Shown piece by piece: positions 1 to 7,643 of a stretch of 24,035 nucleotides of DNA. Position numbers and translations under genes: made by a program. How positions within the stretch are numbered: the stretch's first letter is position 1; every line of letters begins with the position of its first letter. Source of the DNA: Bacillota bacterium. GTDB lineage: Bacteria; Bacillota; Clostridia; Lachnospirales; Lachnospiraceae. The stretch spans positions 1 to 24,035 of the forward strand of contig JAEZQN010000385.1 in assembly GCA_023441145.1 (NCBI GenBank), given 5' to 3'. A model generated the notes under the pieces. The model had not been told where the DNA came from, did not search any database, and saw only the letters and a list, made by a program, of their open reading frames with translations.

Positions 1-46
1 TTTTGAATTCTTCGTCGTAACGTGTTCCGCGTTTGTTTGTGGGCAT
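1..46 (-). CDS. transposase OrfA-like, N-terminal fragment (runs off left edge)
   Basis: Reading the minus strand from 46, an ATG preceded by a strong AGGAGGT ribosome binding site (complement of about 54-60) opens a frame starting MPTNKRGTRYDEEFK, still open at the window edge. A short basic N-terminus followed by RYDEEFK is typical of the helix-turn-helix OrfA of IS3/IS911-type transposases, whose first helix usually begins with a Y-[ST/D]-x-EFK pattern. Only 15 codons are visible, so the IS family cannot be fixed, and whether the element is intact cannot be judged. Confidence 0.6.
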   Translation of the reverse strand, partial: MPTNKRGTRYDEEFK

Positions 47-106
47 AAGTGGATACCTCCTTTTTGTGTCTATTTAATTGTAATATATGGTTACTAATCG
101 TGTCCA
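1..106 (-). mobile_element. terminal part of an insertion sequence (probably IS3 family)
   Basis: The transposase-like start at 46 is preceded on the minus strand by about 60 bases of non-coding sequence. Read on the minus strand, this begins TGGACACGATTAG at 106, and on the + strand it ends in TGTCCA. IS3-family elements end in TG...CA, and the distance from the end to the first gene fits, so 106 is the likely outer boundary. The opposite end and any target duplication lie outside the window, so the boundary is inferred rather than shown. Confidence 0.45.
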
Positions 107-177
107 CTTTTATAATATAGATCCAAAAGAAGGATCAGGATGGGTTACGTTTAGTTGAATGTGATAATAAAACATAT

Positions 178-537
178 ATGTTTGAAGAAGCAAAGGCACA
201 ATATACATATTATGCAGATACCAAAAGAGCTCTTGTGCGTCGAATGAAAAAACTTGGCAAGAAGTATAGAAACGATCATAAGGATTGGGAGCAGTTAGGT
301 ACTCATTGGCAGGAGATGAGTATGGATGAGGCAAGAAAATTAGGTCTTGAGGTGGTATGTGCAGTAGAGAATGGAACCATAATCTATCGCTGTAATAAAG
401 AGAATATAGTAGAGTGGGAGACTGGAGCTGTTAGAACAAGTAGAAAAGATAGGATTAGAGATGTTAGTAAAGGGTTTATCATATGTTTTGCAATTGGATT
501 TACAATAGGCTTAGTTACAGGTATATTAGGATTATAA
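178..537 (+). CDS. hypothetical protein with C-terminal membrane helix; 5' end uncertain
   Basis: I do not recognise this protein. The 119 residues are charged and lysine/arginine rich (MKKLGKKYR near residues 23-31). They end in a hydrophobic segment at about residues 97-119 (FIICFAIGFTIGLVTGILGL) that should be a membrane helix at the C-terminus, as in tail-anchored proteins. The ATG at 178 has no recognisable ribosome binding site. The same frame continues upstream to 121 with protein-like residues (GLRLVECDNKTYM) but has no ATG or GTG there, and TAG at 118-120 closes it. An ATG at 140 has a good site (AGAAGGA at about 128-134) but lies one base out of frame. The gene may therefore be frame-shifted or truncated next to the insertion sequence that ends near 106. 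Confidence 0.5.
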   Translation: MFEEAKAQYTYYADTKRALVRRMKKLGKKYRNDHKDWEQLGTHWQEMSMDEARKLGLEVVCAVENGTIIYRCNKENIVEWETGAVRTSRKDRIRDVSKGFIICFAIGFTIGLVTGILGL

Positions 538-561
538 GATTATAGGATTATAGGATAATAG
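526..561 (+). repeat. short imperfect tandem repeat of GGATTATA
   Basis: Just around and after the stop codon at 535-537 there are about four imperfect copies of an 8-base unit: GGATTATAA, GATTATA, GGATTATA, GGATAATA. The tract lies between two genes. It is short and could simply be slippage-derived. Confidence 0.5.
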
Positions 562-575
562 GAAGAGAGTTTAGT

Positions 576-1127
576 ATGAGTAAACACTTATGGGAGTTAT
601 CCTTAGAGGAATTGTGGAAGCTATTCCCCATCATGTTAACCAGTCATCAGTCCTGTTGGAAGGATTGGTACATAGAAGAGAAGAATTACCTAACCAGTAT
701 TCTTCCACCTGAGGAAATAGTCTCTATTCATCATATTGGTAGTACTTCAATCCCTACTATATGGGCAAAACCAATTATTGATATTCTAGTTGAGCTTACG
801 AAGGACAGTAATATGGAGGCAATAAAAGAATGCCTGGAACAGAAGGGATACATTTGTATGTCTGAGACAGAGAATCGAATGTCTTTGAACAAAGGGTATA
901 CAGAAGAGGGGTTTGCAAAAAAAGTATTTCATATACATCTTAGGTATCATGGTGATCATGATGAAGTGTATTTTAGAGATTATCTTATAGAAAATCCATC
1001 CATTGCAAAGGAATATGAAAGCTTGAAATTAGTGTTATGGAAAAAATTTGAATATAACCGTGATGGGTACACTGATGCAAAGACAGAATTTGTAGATAAA
1101 TACACAAAATATGCAAAAAAGAAGTAG
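576..1127 (+). CDS. GrpB family protein (UPF0157, nucleotidyltransferase fold)
   Basis: The 183-residue protein carries the GrpB/UPF0157 signature: HHIGSTSIP at residues 52-60 followed by AKPIIDILVE at 64-73. In the nucleotidyltransferase superfamily, the GS motif and the following acidic residue (D69) belong to the active-site region. The family is widespread, about 170-190 residues long, and its substrate is not established, so no specific reaction is assigned. The ATG at 576 follows GGAAGAGAG with suitable spacing. It lies 38 bases after the preceding gene across a small repeat tract and may be cotranscribed with it. The protein is presumably cytosolic, as no signal or membrane segment is visible. 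Confidence 0.85.
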   Translation: MSKHLWELSLEELWKLFPIMLTSHQSCWKDWYIEEKNYLTSILPPEEIVSIHHIGSTSIPTIWAKPIIDILVELTKDSNMEAIKECLEQKGYICMSETENRMSLNKGYTEEGFAKKVFHIHLRYHGDHDEVYFRDYLIENPSIAKEYESLKLVLWKKFEYNRDGYTDAKTEFVDKYTKYAKKK

Positions 1128-1175
1128 TTTTAAAAGAAGGAGTCAATATTCCTTAAGATTGGCCTCGTCTATTTA

Positions 1176-1204
1176 TTGTAATCTGTCGAAAAGAGGTATA
1201 TAAT
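1176..1204 (+). promoter_or_regulatory. sigma-A type promoter of trkA-trkH
   Basis: TTGTAA at 1176-1181 and a perfect TATAAT at 1199-1204 are separated by exactly 17 bases. The site lies about 55 bases before the trkA start, in the right orientation and in a non-coding gap. Confidence 0.65.
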
Positions 1205-1259
1205 ATGTCATTAGTAAATAATACTTAGTTACTGAAATTGTTCATAATTGGAGGAAAAC

Positions 1260-2618
1260 ATGAATATTATTGTCGTTGGCTGTGGGAAAGTTGGTCGTAC
1301 GCTAGCTGAGCAGCTAATTCAAGAGGGGCATGATGTTTCGGTTGTTGATACCGATCGTAGAGTTGTAGAAGAGATAACTAATAGTTTTGATGCATTAGGA
1401 GTAGTGGGTAATGGCGCTATTTATAGTACTCAGAAAGAGGCTGGAATTGAGGATGCACATTTACTTATTGCAGTTACCGATTCAGACGAACTGAATTTAT
1501 TATGTTGTTTGATTGCCAAAAAGGCAGGAGATTGTAAGACGATTGCAAGAGTTCGTAATCCAATCTACTATAAGGAAATTGGATTTATTAAAGAGGAATT
1601 GGGATTGTCTATGGTAATTAATCCGGAGTATGAGACTGCTTGTGAAATAGCACGTCTACTTCGTTTCCCATCGGCAATCGATATCAACATTTTCCATAAA
1701 GGAAAGGTTGAGCTATTAAGCTTTAGAGTTGGTGAGGGGTCTGTTCTTCATGAGATGAAGGTAAAAGAGATCCACAGCAAATTGAAGTGTGACATCCTTC
1801 TATGTGTAGTTGAGAGAGGAGAAGAGGTTATTATACCTAATGGAGAGGTTACCATTAAGGAAAATGACCTTGTATCTATCATTGCCTCTCATAAAAAGGC
1901 TATGGAGTTCTTCTTGAAAATAGGAGTGCTACACAACTCTGTAAAAAACACAATGCTAATTGGTGGAGGAGATATTTCCTATTACCTAGCCAATCAGCTT
2001 ACCAAATCCGGTATCTATGTAAAAATCATTGAAGACAATAGAAAACGATGTGAAGAGTTAACTGAGTTATTGCCAAAGGCAATGATTATTCATGGAGATG
2101 GTACCGACCAAAAGCTATTATTAGAGGAAGGAATCATGGATGTAGAATCCTTTGCCTCTTTAACAGGGATAGATGAAGAAAATGTAATGCTTTCCTTATA
2201 TGCACAAAGTAAGACCAATGGAAAGATTATTACTAAGATAAATCGTATTGCATTTGATGAGGTAATACGTAGTTTGAATCTTGGAAGTATCATTTATCCA
2301 AAATATATTACGATGCAATATATTCTGCAGTATGTTCGTGCCATGAATAACTCTATTGGAAGCAATGTGGAGACCTTGTATAAGATAAAAAAAGATAAGG
2401 CTGAGGCTCTGGAGTTTCATGTAAATGAAGGCTCCAAATTAATAGGTGTTCCTATAGAAAAGTTAAACCTTAAGCCAAATCTAATTATATGCTCCATCAA
2501 TCGCAATAGAGAGATTATAACGCCAAGGGGCAAGGATTGTATAGAAAAAGGGGATCACGTAATTGTTGTAACCACAGATATTGGGTTGCATGATTTAAGT
2601 GATATACTAAGGAGCTAA
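1260..2618 (+). CDS. trkA: Trk potassium uptake system peripheral NAD-binding protein TrkA
   Basis: This 452-residue protein has the full TrkA layout of two RCK modules, each an NAD-binding Rossmann domain plus a TrkA-C domain. The first nucleotide-binding loop is VVGCGKVGR at residues 5-13, and the acidic residue ending strand two (VVDTD) follows. The second module begins at GGGDIS, residues 235-240. TrkA is the cytosolic ring that gates the TrkH potassium channel-like subunit in response to nucleotides. The ATG at 1260 is chosen over an in-frame TTG at 1248 because GGAGG at 1250-1254 overlaps the TTG and is ideally placed for the ATG. The stop codon is 2 bases before the trkH start, so the two are translated from one message. 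Confidence 0.95.
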   Translation: MNIIVVGCGKVGRTLAEQLIQEGHDVSVVDTDRRVVEEITNSFDALGVVGNGAIYSTQKEAGIEDAHLLIAVTDSDELNLLCCLIAKKAGDCKTIARVRNPIYYKEIGFIKEELGLSMVINPEYETACEIARLLRFPSAIDINIFHKGKVELLSFRVGEGSVLHEMKVKEIHSKLKCDILLCVVERGEEVIIPNGEVTIKENDLVSIIASHKKAMEFFLKIGVLHNSVKNTMLIGGGDISYYLANQLTKSGIYVKIIEDNRKRCEELTELLPKAMIIHGDGTDQKLLLEEGIMDVESFASLTGIDEENVMLSLYAQSKTNGKIITKINRIAFDEVIRSLNLGSIIYPKYITMQYILQYVRAMNNSIGSNVETLYKIKKDKAEALEFHVNEGSKLIGVPIEKLNLKPNLIICSINRNREIITPRGKDCIEKGDHVIVVTTDIGLHDLSDILRS

Positions 2619-2620
2619 TT

Positions 2621-4087
2621 ATGAACAGAAGATTTATTGGTTATATATTAGGGTGGATCTGCATTTTTCAAAGTGTATTTTTAGTAATTCCCTATATCGT
2701 ATCCCTAATCTATAAAGAAGAAAGTGGTGCGGCATGTCTGATTTCTTCTGGAATTTGCCTTATGGTCGGAGGATTACTTACTTTAAAAAAACCAAAAGAG
2801 AGATTCTTTTATGCTAAAGATGGATTTGCCTGTGTAGCCTTAGGTTGGATTGTATTAAGTCTCTCTGGGGCACTACCATTTATTATTAGTGGAGAGATTC
2901 CGGATGTGTTTGATGCATTATTTGAGACTATTTCTGGATATACCACAACAGGAGCAACTATACTTTCCGATGTGGAAGCGTTATCGAACTGTATGCTGTT
3001 TTGGAGAAGCTTTACCCACTGGATTGGTGGAATGGGGATTCTAGTGTTTGTACTTTGCATCATTCCTCTTGCTGGGGGTAACAATATGCATCTTATGCGA
3101 GCAGAGAGTCCGGGACCGAGTGTGGATAAGCTGGTGCCAAGGGTAAGACGTACAGCGTTGATTCTATACGGCATCTATACGTTTTTAACAATACTTCAAA
3201 TCGTGTTATTGTTGTTTGGTGGAATGGATGCCTTCGAGTCCATTACAATCTCTCTTGGTACCGCTGGTACGGGTGGCTATGCAGTCCGCAATTCCAGTAT
3301 CGCAGAATACAGCGTGTATATTCAAAATGTAACAGCTATCTTTATGGTACTGTTTGGAGTGAATTTTACGGTTTATTTTTTGATCTTGGTACGTAAACCT
3401 AAAATGATATTCAAAAATGAAGAGGTGCGTACGTATTTGGCAATTATCCTAGTTGCTACCTTATTGATTGGCATTAATGTGAGAGGTTCATTCTCTTCCT
3501 TAGGACATTCCATACAACAGGCATTTTTTCAGGTAGCAAGTATCATTACCACAACAGGGTTTGCGACTACGGATTTTAATCTTTGGCCAACCTTTTCTAA
3601 ATGTATCTTAGTGTTACTAATGTTTGTTGGTGCATGTGCCAGCAGTACCGGTGGGGGAATCAAAGTCTCTCGTATTCTCATTGCTTTTAAAAATGTGAAA
3701 AATGGTATTTCCTCCTTTATTCATCCTAAGAGTGTTCATGTCATTCGAATGGATGGAAAGAAGGTAGAAAAAGGAGTTGCTCATTCTGTAAGCATGTATA
3801 TGATTCTCTATCTTATCATATTTATTGGTTCCATCCTTTTAATTGCTATAGAGAATTTTAGTTTTGAAACCACATTTACCTCTGTGGCAACAACCTTAAA
3901 TAATGTAGGACCTGGACTTGATGGGGTGGGACCAGTGTCTAATTTTGGAGGCTTTTCCGCCTTCTCAAAATGTGTTTTTATGTTTAATATGTTAGCGGGT
4001 AGATTAGAACTAATTCCTATGATGATTTTATTTTCGCCATTGGTGTGGAAAAGAAAAAATAAAAAGTGGGCTGTCTCAAAGAAATAA
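2621..4087 (+). CDS. trkH: Trk potassium uptake system membrane subunit TrkH
   Basis: A 488-residue polytopic membrane protein of the TrkH/KtrB superfamily, the potassium-conducting partner of TrkA. The four pore-loop selectivity sequences are visible: TTGAT at residues 109-113, GTAGTGGY at 213-220, TTTGF at 310-314 and the degenerate TTLNNVG at 424-430. Between them lie the expected paired hydrophobic helices. Length and motif spacing match full-length TrkH. It starts 2 bases after trkA, consistent with translational coupling, and is followed by a strong terminator, which makes trkAH a self-contained two-gene operon. Confidence 0.95.
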   Translation: MNRRFIGYILGWICIFQSVFLVIPYIVSLIYKEESGAACLISSGICLMVGGLLTLKKPKERFFYAKDGFACVALGWIVLSLSGALPFIISGEIPDVFDALFETISGYTTTGATILSDVEALSNCMLFWRSFTHWIGGMGILVFVLCIIPLAGGNNMHLMRAESPGPSVDKLVPRVRRTALILYGIYTFLTILQIVLLLFGGMDAFESITISLGTAGTGGYAVRNSSIAEYSVYIQNVTAIFMVLFGVNFTVYFLILVRKPKMIFKNEEVRTYLAIILVATLLIGINVRGSFSSLGHSIQQAFFQVASIITTTGFATTDFNLWPTFSKCILVLLMFVGACASSTGGGIKVSRILIAFKNVKNGISSFIHPKSVHVIRMDGKKVEKGVAHSVSMYMILYLIIFIGSILLIAIENFSFETTFTSVATTLNNVGPGLDGVGPVSNFGGFSAFSKCVFMFNMLAGRLELIPMMILFSPLVWKRKNKKWAVSKK

Positions 4088-4093
4088 TTTACA

Positions 4094-4141
4094 AAAAGTC
4101 TTTTGTTAAGTTATCAGAACTTAGCAAAAGACTTTTCTTTT
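4094..4141 (+). terminator. rho-independent terminator after trkH
   Basis: Arms at 4094-4112 and 4118-4136 form a 19-base-pair stem with one G-T wobble around a 5-base loop (ATCAG), followed by a T-rich run. It ends the trkAH unit. Confidence 0.85.
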
Positions 4142-4250
4142 ATTATATAATGCAATAAAAGGGAAAAACTGTTATTATATATTATTGAAAGTTATAGCAC
4201 AGCATAAGTATTTATTTCGTAGTATGTGAAATAGAAGGGGGAGAACTAAC

Positions 4251-4985
4251 ATGAATAAGAGAATTAGGCTGGGGTCACTTTTCTTTTTTGTTTTAAGCCT
4301 AATGATAGTGGGGGTATGGACTGTAGAACATATATTTAATTTTAGCCATGAGACAAAACTTAGCTTTCAAAGTGAGAATTTATCTGGACGGTTAGAGGAA
4401 GTGAACAATGCTTTGCAAAATCAACTCTCTAGACCAGAAGAGGCAAGGGTTGATAAGTTTCAGGTGAGAGTTCCCAAAGATAAACCAGAGATGGTACTTA
4501 GAGGCCAATTATACACAGGAGAGGAAAGTGTCTATTTAGACTATGAGGAATATGCTAATAGTGGCACTCTTCGTGTGGATAAAGAGGATACCATAGAAGA
4601 TCATAAGTACCTAACTTGGGGACAGTTATATGGCGCAATAAAGGCAATGGATATTGATCGTATTATAAACTATAATGCCGACTATGTTATCATAGAATAC
4701 CCCTTGAAGCCTTCCAATACATATGAAGGAGAGTTCTCTAACGAGGAACGACAACAGACCTATAATTATAATAATATTGAGGATATACCGGTAGAAGGTG
4801 ATGGAATGCATCGGTTAGGTTATTATCTTTATAATGGGAAACAGTGTATTCCTGTAGAAGACATGTCAAAGATGACAGGACGATATTATTGTATTAATGT
4901 ATCATTTTTTGATCGAGATGAGAAGAATAAGGTTTATAGTGGTAAGGCATCTCTAGGAATCCTTGTAGAGAAATATGGGATGTAG
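4251..4985 (+). CDS. hypothetical membrane-anchored exported protein
   Basis: No family is recognised. The 244-residue protein has one hydrophobic segment at residues 8-28 (FFFVLSLMIVGVWTV) after a short basic N-terminus, and a hydrophilic, acidic remainder with no lipobox cysteine. It should be an N-terminally anchored protein with its bulk outside the membrane. Tyrosine-rich patches (for example YNYNN near 165-170) and two late cysteines (near 198 and 214) are visible. The ATG at 4251 follows a purine-rich AGAAGGGGGAG ribosome binding site. Terminators on both sides suggest a single-gene transcript, although it borders the DUF2975/LRR unit and could be functionally related. Confidence 0.7.
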   Translation: MNKRIRLGSLFFFVLSLMIVGVWTVEHIFNFSHETKLSFQSENLSGRLEEVNNALQNQLSRPEEARVDKFQVRVPKDKPEMVLRGQLYTGEESVYLDYEEYANSGTLRVDKEDTIEDHKYLTWGQLYGAIKAMDIDRIINYNADYVIIEYPLKPSNTYEGEFSNEERQQTYNYNNIEDIPVEGDGMHRLGYYLYNGKQCIPVEDMSKMTGRYYCINVSFFDRDEKNKVYSGKASLGILVEKYGM

Positions 4986-4990
4986 TAATG

Positions 4991-5040
4991 GACTCTGTTT
5001 ATGAAGCACAGTAGAGTGTTTTCATAAACAGAGTCTATAT
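4991..5040 (+). terminator. hairpin terminator after the 4251-4985 gene
   Basis: Fifteen-base perfectly complementary arms lie at 4991-5005 and 5021-5035, with a 15-base loop that can itself pair (CAC with GTG). The following sequence is AT-rich (TATATATTTATT) rather than a clean T-run, so it is a moderately convincing terminator. Confidence 0.65.
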
Positions 5041-5066
5041 ATTTATTGAATTACGATAAATATATA

Positions 5067-5095
5067 TTGTTAAACAAAACTAGTAATGATATAAT
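5067..5095 (+). promoter_or_regulatory. sigma-A type promoter of the DUF2975/LRR/Xre unit
   Basis: TTGTTA at 5067-5072 and a perfect TATAAT at 5090-5095 are separated by 17 bases. The site is 46 bases ahead of the first gene of the unit and downstream of the preceding terminator hairpin. Confidence 0.6.
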
Positions 5096-5141
5096 ACCCA
5101 TATAAATACAAAAATAACCTGATGAGAGGAGATTTTTACAT

Positions 5142-5594
5142 TTGAAAAGTAAACGTTATAATAATTTAGTATCGCTTTGTGTATGGTTTCTTCGGATTGC
5201 CATGATTGTAATGGCAGTAGCTATTCCAGTAGTAGTTACCATAAACCCCTTCATATTGCGTAAGCTGTTAGGGGTCCAGGTGGAGAATCCTCAGGTATAT
5301 TTTCTGTACTATATGACTTTTAATGAACTTATATTGGGGTATCTACTATCTTTATTCATTAATTTTAAGGAAAAGCTTATTTTTGTGGAAGAGAATGCCC
5401 GTTATTTAAGAAATATCGGATATTTATTAATTTTAAAGGACTTCTTGTACATACCATTGGATCTTATCTTTAATAGAAGAATTAACATTCCACTAAACTT
5501 TTCAATTTGGGCCATAGGATGTATTATGGTTTTATTTTCAAGGCTATTGTTATATGGAATCAAGATAGCGAGGGAACAGGAATACACTGTCTAA
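5142..5594 (+). CDS. DUF2975 family membrane protein
   Basis: A 150-residue protein with four predicted membrane helices (about residues 14-35, 50-68, 88-106 and 116-136). It has the DUF2975 hallmark FVEENARYLRNIGY between helices 2 and 3 and the C-terminal charged tail ending REQEYTV. Family members are small membrane proteins of unknown function, usually encoded next to a short Xre/YozG-type regulator. The start is taken as TTG at 5142, with GAGAGGAG about 10 bases upstream; no ATG gives a full first helix. It is followed after 12 bases by the LRR gene, so it is the first gene of an apparent operon that ends with an Xre regulator at 8109-8318. Confidence 0.75.
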   Translation: MKSKRYNNLVSLCVWFLRIAMIVMAVAIPVVVTINPFILRKLLGVQVENPQVYFLYYMTFNELILGYLLSLFINFKEKLIFVEENARYLRNIGYLLILKDFLYIPLDLIFNRRINIPLNFSIWAIGCIMVLFSRLLLYGIKIAREQEYTV

Positions 5595-5606
5595 TAGGGG
5601 GAGCAT

Positions 5607-6260
5607 ATGAAAAAAAGTAAGTTTAATCAGGTTGTCTTACCTGTAATCATTGCAGGTATTGTATCTATGATAATAATTCGGATCGTATCCTATATTGTTT
5701 TTCCTAATCCACATGAGGTAGAGGATTCTGTAAATCAAGAAGAGTACAATAGTGAGCAATTAAAAAATAATGATGAGGTGTTTATTCAACCAGATGTGAT
5801 GACTGTAGAAGAGGAAGATACAAGTCTTACAATAGGAAATGTCTGTATAGAGGACTTTCTAAAGGAGAATCCTGACGAAATTGGCAGGGCCAATACTATT
5901 AGTGAGATAATCTTAGATGGAGCCTTTAGTAGCAATTGTTCGGATATTATAGAGGGGATCATAAAACCTATGGTAGGGGAGATTATACCATTGGATTTAA
6001 CCTCTTTATCTATGTTTCCCAACCTTAAAACCTTGTCTATTATAGGACAGGATTTAACTTATAACCTATATGAGGAAGATTATAAGCCTATCTACTTTTT
6101 CCTAGACCTAGAGACACTAAAACAATTTAAAAATCTTACTCATCTTAATCTAGAATGTGTAAAGATAGATAATTTCGCCCCATTGGGGGGGACATCCCTT
6201 CACTCTCTTGCTATAAAGTCCTGTGATTTCAATAATTTAGAAGAAAAGGGATATGAATAA
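5607..6260 (+). CDS. membrane-anchored LRR protein, N-terminal part (interrupted by in-frame TAA)
   Basis: Residues 1-9 are basic and residues 10-32 hydrophobic (VVLPVIIAGIVSMIIIRIVSYIV), giving an N-terminal anchor. An acidic linker follows, then irregular leucine-rich repeats from about residue 125 onward (for example LKQFKNLTHLNLECVKIDNFAPL near 175-197). The frame stops at TAA 6258-6260, 217 residues in. The next long LRR frame starts at 6267 in exactly the same reading frame, so the two pieces look like one roughly 673-codon gene with a nonsense codon. If translated alone, this part is an anchored stub with few repeats. The ATG follows TAGGGGGAG with good spacing, and the gene begins 12 bases after the DUF2975 gene. 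Confidence 0.75.
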   Translation: MKKSKFNQVVLPVIIAGIVSMIIIRIVSYIVFPNPHEVEDSVNQEEYNSEQLKNNDEVFIQPDVMTVEEEDTSLTIGNVCIEDFLKENPDEIGRANTISEIILDGAFSSNCSDIIEGIIKPMVGEIIPLDLTSLSMFPNLKTLSIIGQDLTYNLYEEDYKPIYFFLDLETLKQFKNLTHLNLECVKIDNFAPLGGTSLHSLAIKSCDFNNLEEKGYE

Positions 6261-6266
6261 CTTAAT

Positions 6267-7628
6267 GTGATAAATGAGTTAACCTTGAGTGAGGAAAATG
6301 TGGGTCTCATGATGGGTATTTTATTTAATAGTCTTAAGAATATAAAAGTATTAGATATAAGAGGAGTCAAAGCGTACGAACTTAAGAATGTTGAGTATGA
6401 GGAAGGAATGAAGAATTTAGAGAGCCTTACCTTATCTCTATACCCAGGAAAACAAGAGATATATGATAAGATGTTTAACTCCATGCCTAAACTACAAAAA
6501 TTAGACATAACCTATGAGCAGGCTGAGGAAAATGATGAGTTATACGAGATACAGAGCTTAGCCGATCTAACAGAATTAAAGGAATTAACTATCCAAGGGC
6601 GAATAAAGACAATTTCAAATAATAAATCTAATAATAACTATAGTTATTTGAAATCATTGAGTAATTTATCTTCATTGACTTTACATGATTTGGAATTAGA
6701 GGATCTCTCTTTTCTATCTGATCTCACTGGTTTAAATAAGTTGGATTTATCTTACAATTATATTAAAGATATATCACCGCTTGCTAGTTTAAAGAATTTA
6801 GAATCATTAGACTTATCCTTTAATAGGATAGAAAGCATAGATGCTTTGGCAGGCCTCACTAACCTTAAGGCCTTAGCAATAGGTAATAACTTTGTCAAAT
6901 CTATTGCGGCATTAAGGAATATGAAAGAACTAGAAAGCTTTGAGGCTTCTTCTGGATTATATTATCAGGGAGATCCAACTTATTCTTATGAGAATATATT
7001 TAAACACTATTATAATGATATGGAGTATGGCATTGGTGAGAGTAATGAATTAAGAGGTTATAACCCTAAATGCATAAAAGACATCCTTGAAGGAACAGAA
7101 TCTGTATTTGTAACTCAACAGAATCAGGCAGGAATCGGATTCAATTTTTTTGATTCTTTCATGGCTGATGATGGAAATTATATTACTTTATCTCCTTATA
7201 GTGTACATAGTATTTGGGGCTCTAATCGTAATACTATAGAGGATTTATCACCACTACAGGAGTTATTAAATCTTGTTTTTCTAGATGTAAGTGGAAACTG
7301 TGTAAGGGATTTATCTACGGTAAAAGGATTAAAGAAGTTGATGTTCTTAGGTTGCATGGATAATAAAATAGAGGATGTTTCTTTTATCACAGCAGAGAAA
7401 TTTCCGGCACTAAAGTATGTGTATTTATCCCAGAATAATATAAAAGAAGCCGAGAACCTCATTAGTCTAGAATATGATTTAGATGCATATGTACAGTTTT
7501 ATATGACACCTTATTATAATAGATACTATTATAGTTTTAAGGAGTTAAGAAAGGTTCCAGTATACGCAGAAATTGGTAGCATTGACTTGGTTGGAATATT
7601 TTCCAATGCCTTAACTGGCATTAACTAA
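6267..7628 (+). CDS. leucine-rich repeat protein, C-terminal part (same frame as 5607-6260)
   Basis: 453 residues made largely of LRRs of the internalin-like LxxLxxLxLSxNxIxDIxxL type. The clearest run is at about residues 152-226 (units LDLSYNYIKDISPLASL and LDLSFNRIESIDALAGL) and a second at about 330-398 (LDVSGNCVRDLSTVKGL, YLSQNNIKEA). Between them is a non-repeat insert of about 100 residues. There is no signal peptide or membrane helix, so if made alone it would stay in the cytosol, whereas its upstream half carries the anchor. The first possible start, GTG at 6267, has no ribosome binding site at normal distance and lies 6 bases after the TAA, so it could only be reached by coupled reinitiation. 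The most likely reading is the distal part of a gene broken by a point mutation. Confidence 0.7.
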   Translation: MINELTLSEENVGLMMGILFNSLKNIKVLDIRGVKAYELKNVEYEEGMKNLESLTLSLYPGKQEIYDKMFNSMPKLQKLDITYEQAEENDELYEIQSLADLTELKELTIQGRIKTISNNKSNNNYSYLKSLSNLSSLTLHDLELEDLSFLSDLTGLNKLDLSYNYIKDISPLASLKNLESLDLSFNRIESIDALAGLTNLKALAIGNNFVKSIAALRNMKELESFEASSGLYYQGDPTYSYENIFKHYYNDMEYGIGESNELRGYNPKCIKDILEGTESVFVTQQNQAGIGFNFFDSFMADDGNYITLSPYSVHSIWGSNRNTIEDLSPLQELLNLVFLDVSGNCVRDLSTVKGLKKLMFLGCMDNKIEDVSFITAEKFPALKYVYLSQNNIKEAENLISLEYDLDAYVQFYMTPYYNRYYYSFKELRKVPVYAEIGSIDLVGIFSNALTGIN

Positions 7629-7643
7629 AAGGAGGAGTATTGT

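Noticed and set aside
2809..3174. 121-codon minus-strand frame inside trkH
   Set aside because: It is fully antisense to strongly conserved trkH, has no ribosome binding site and its translation looks unlike a protein family.
6258..6266. Programmed stop-codon read-through at the LRR gene
   Set aside because: The codon is TAA, the least read-through-prone stop, and no downstream hairpin or CAATTA-type context is visible; a nonsense mutation is simpler.
5601..7628. CRISPR-like periodicity in the repeat-rich LRR region
   Set aside because: The periodicity is at protein level (LRR units of about 22 residues); the DNA repeats are too diverged and are coding.
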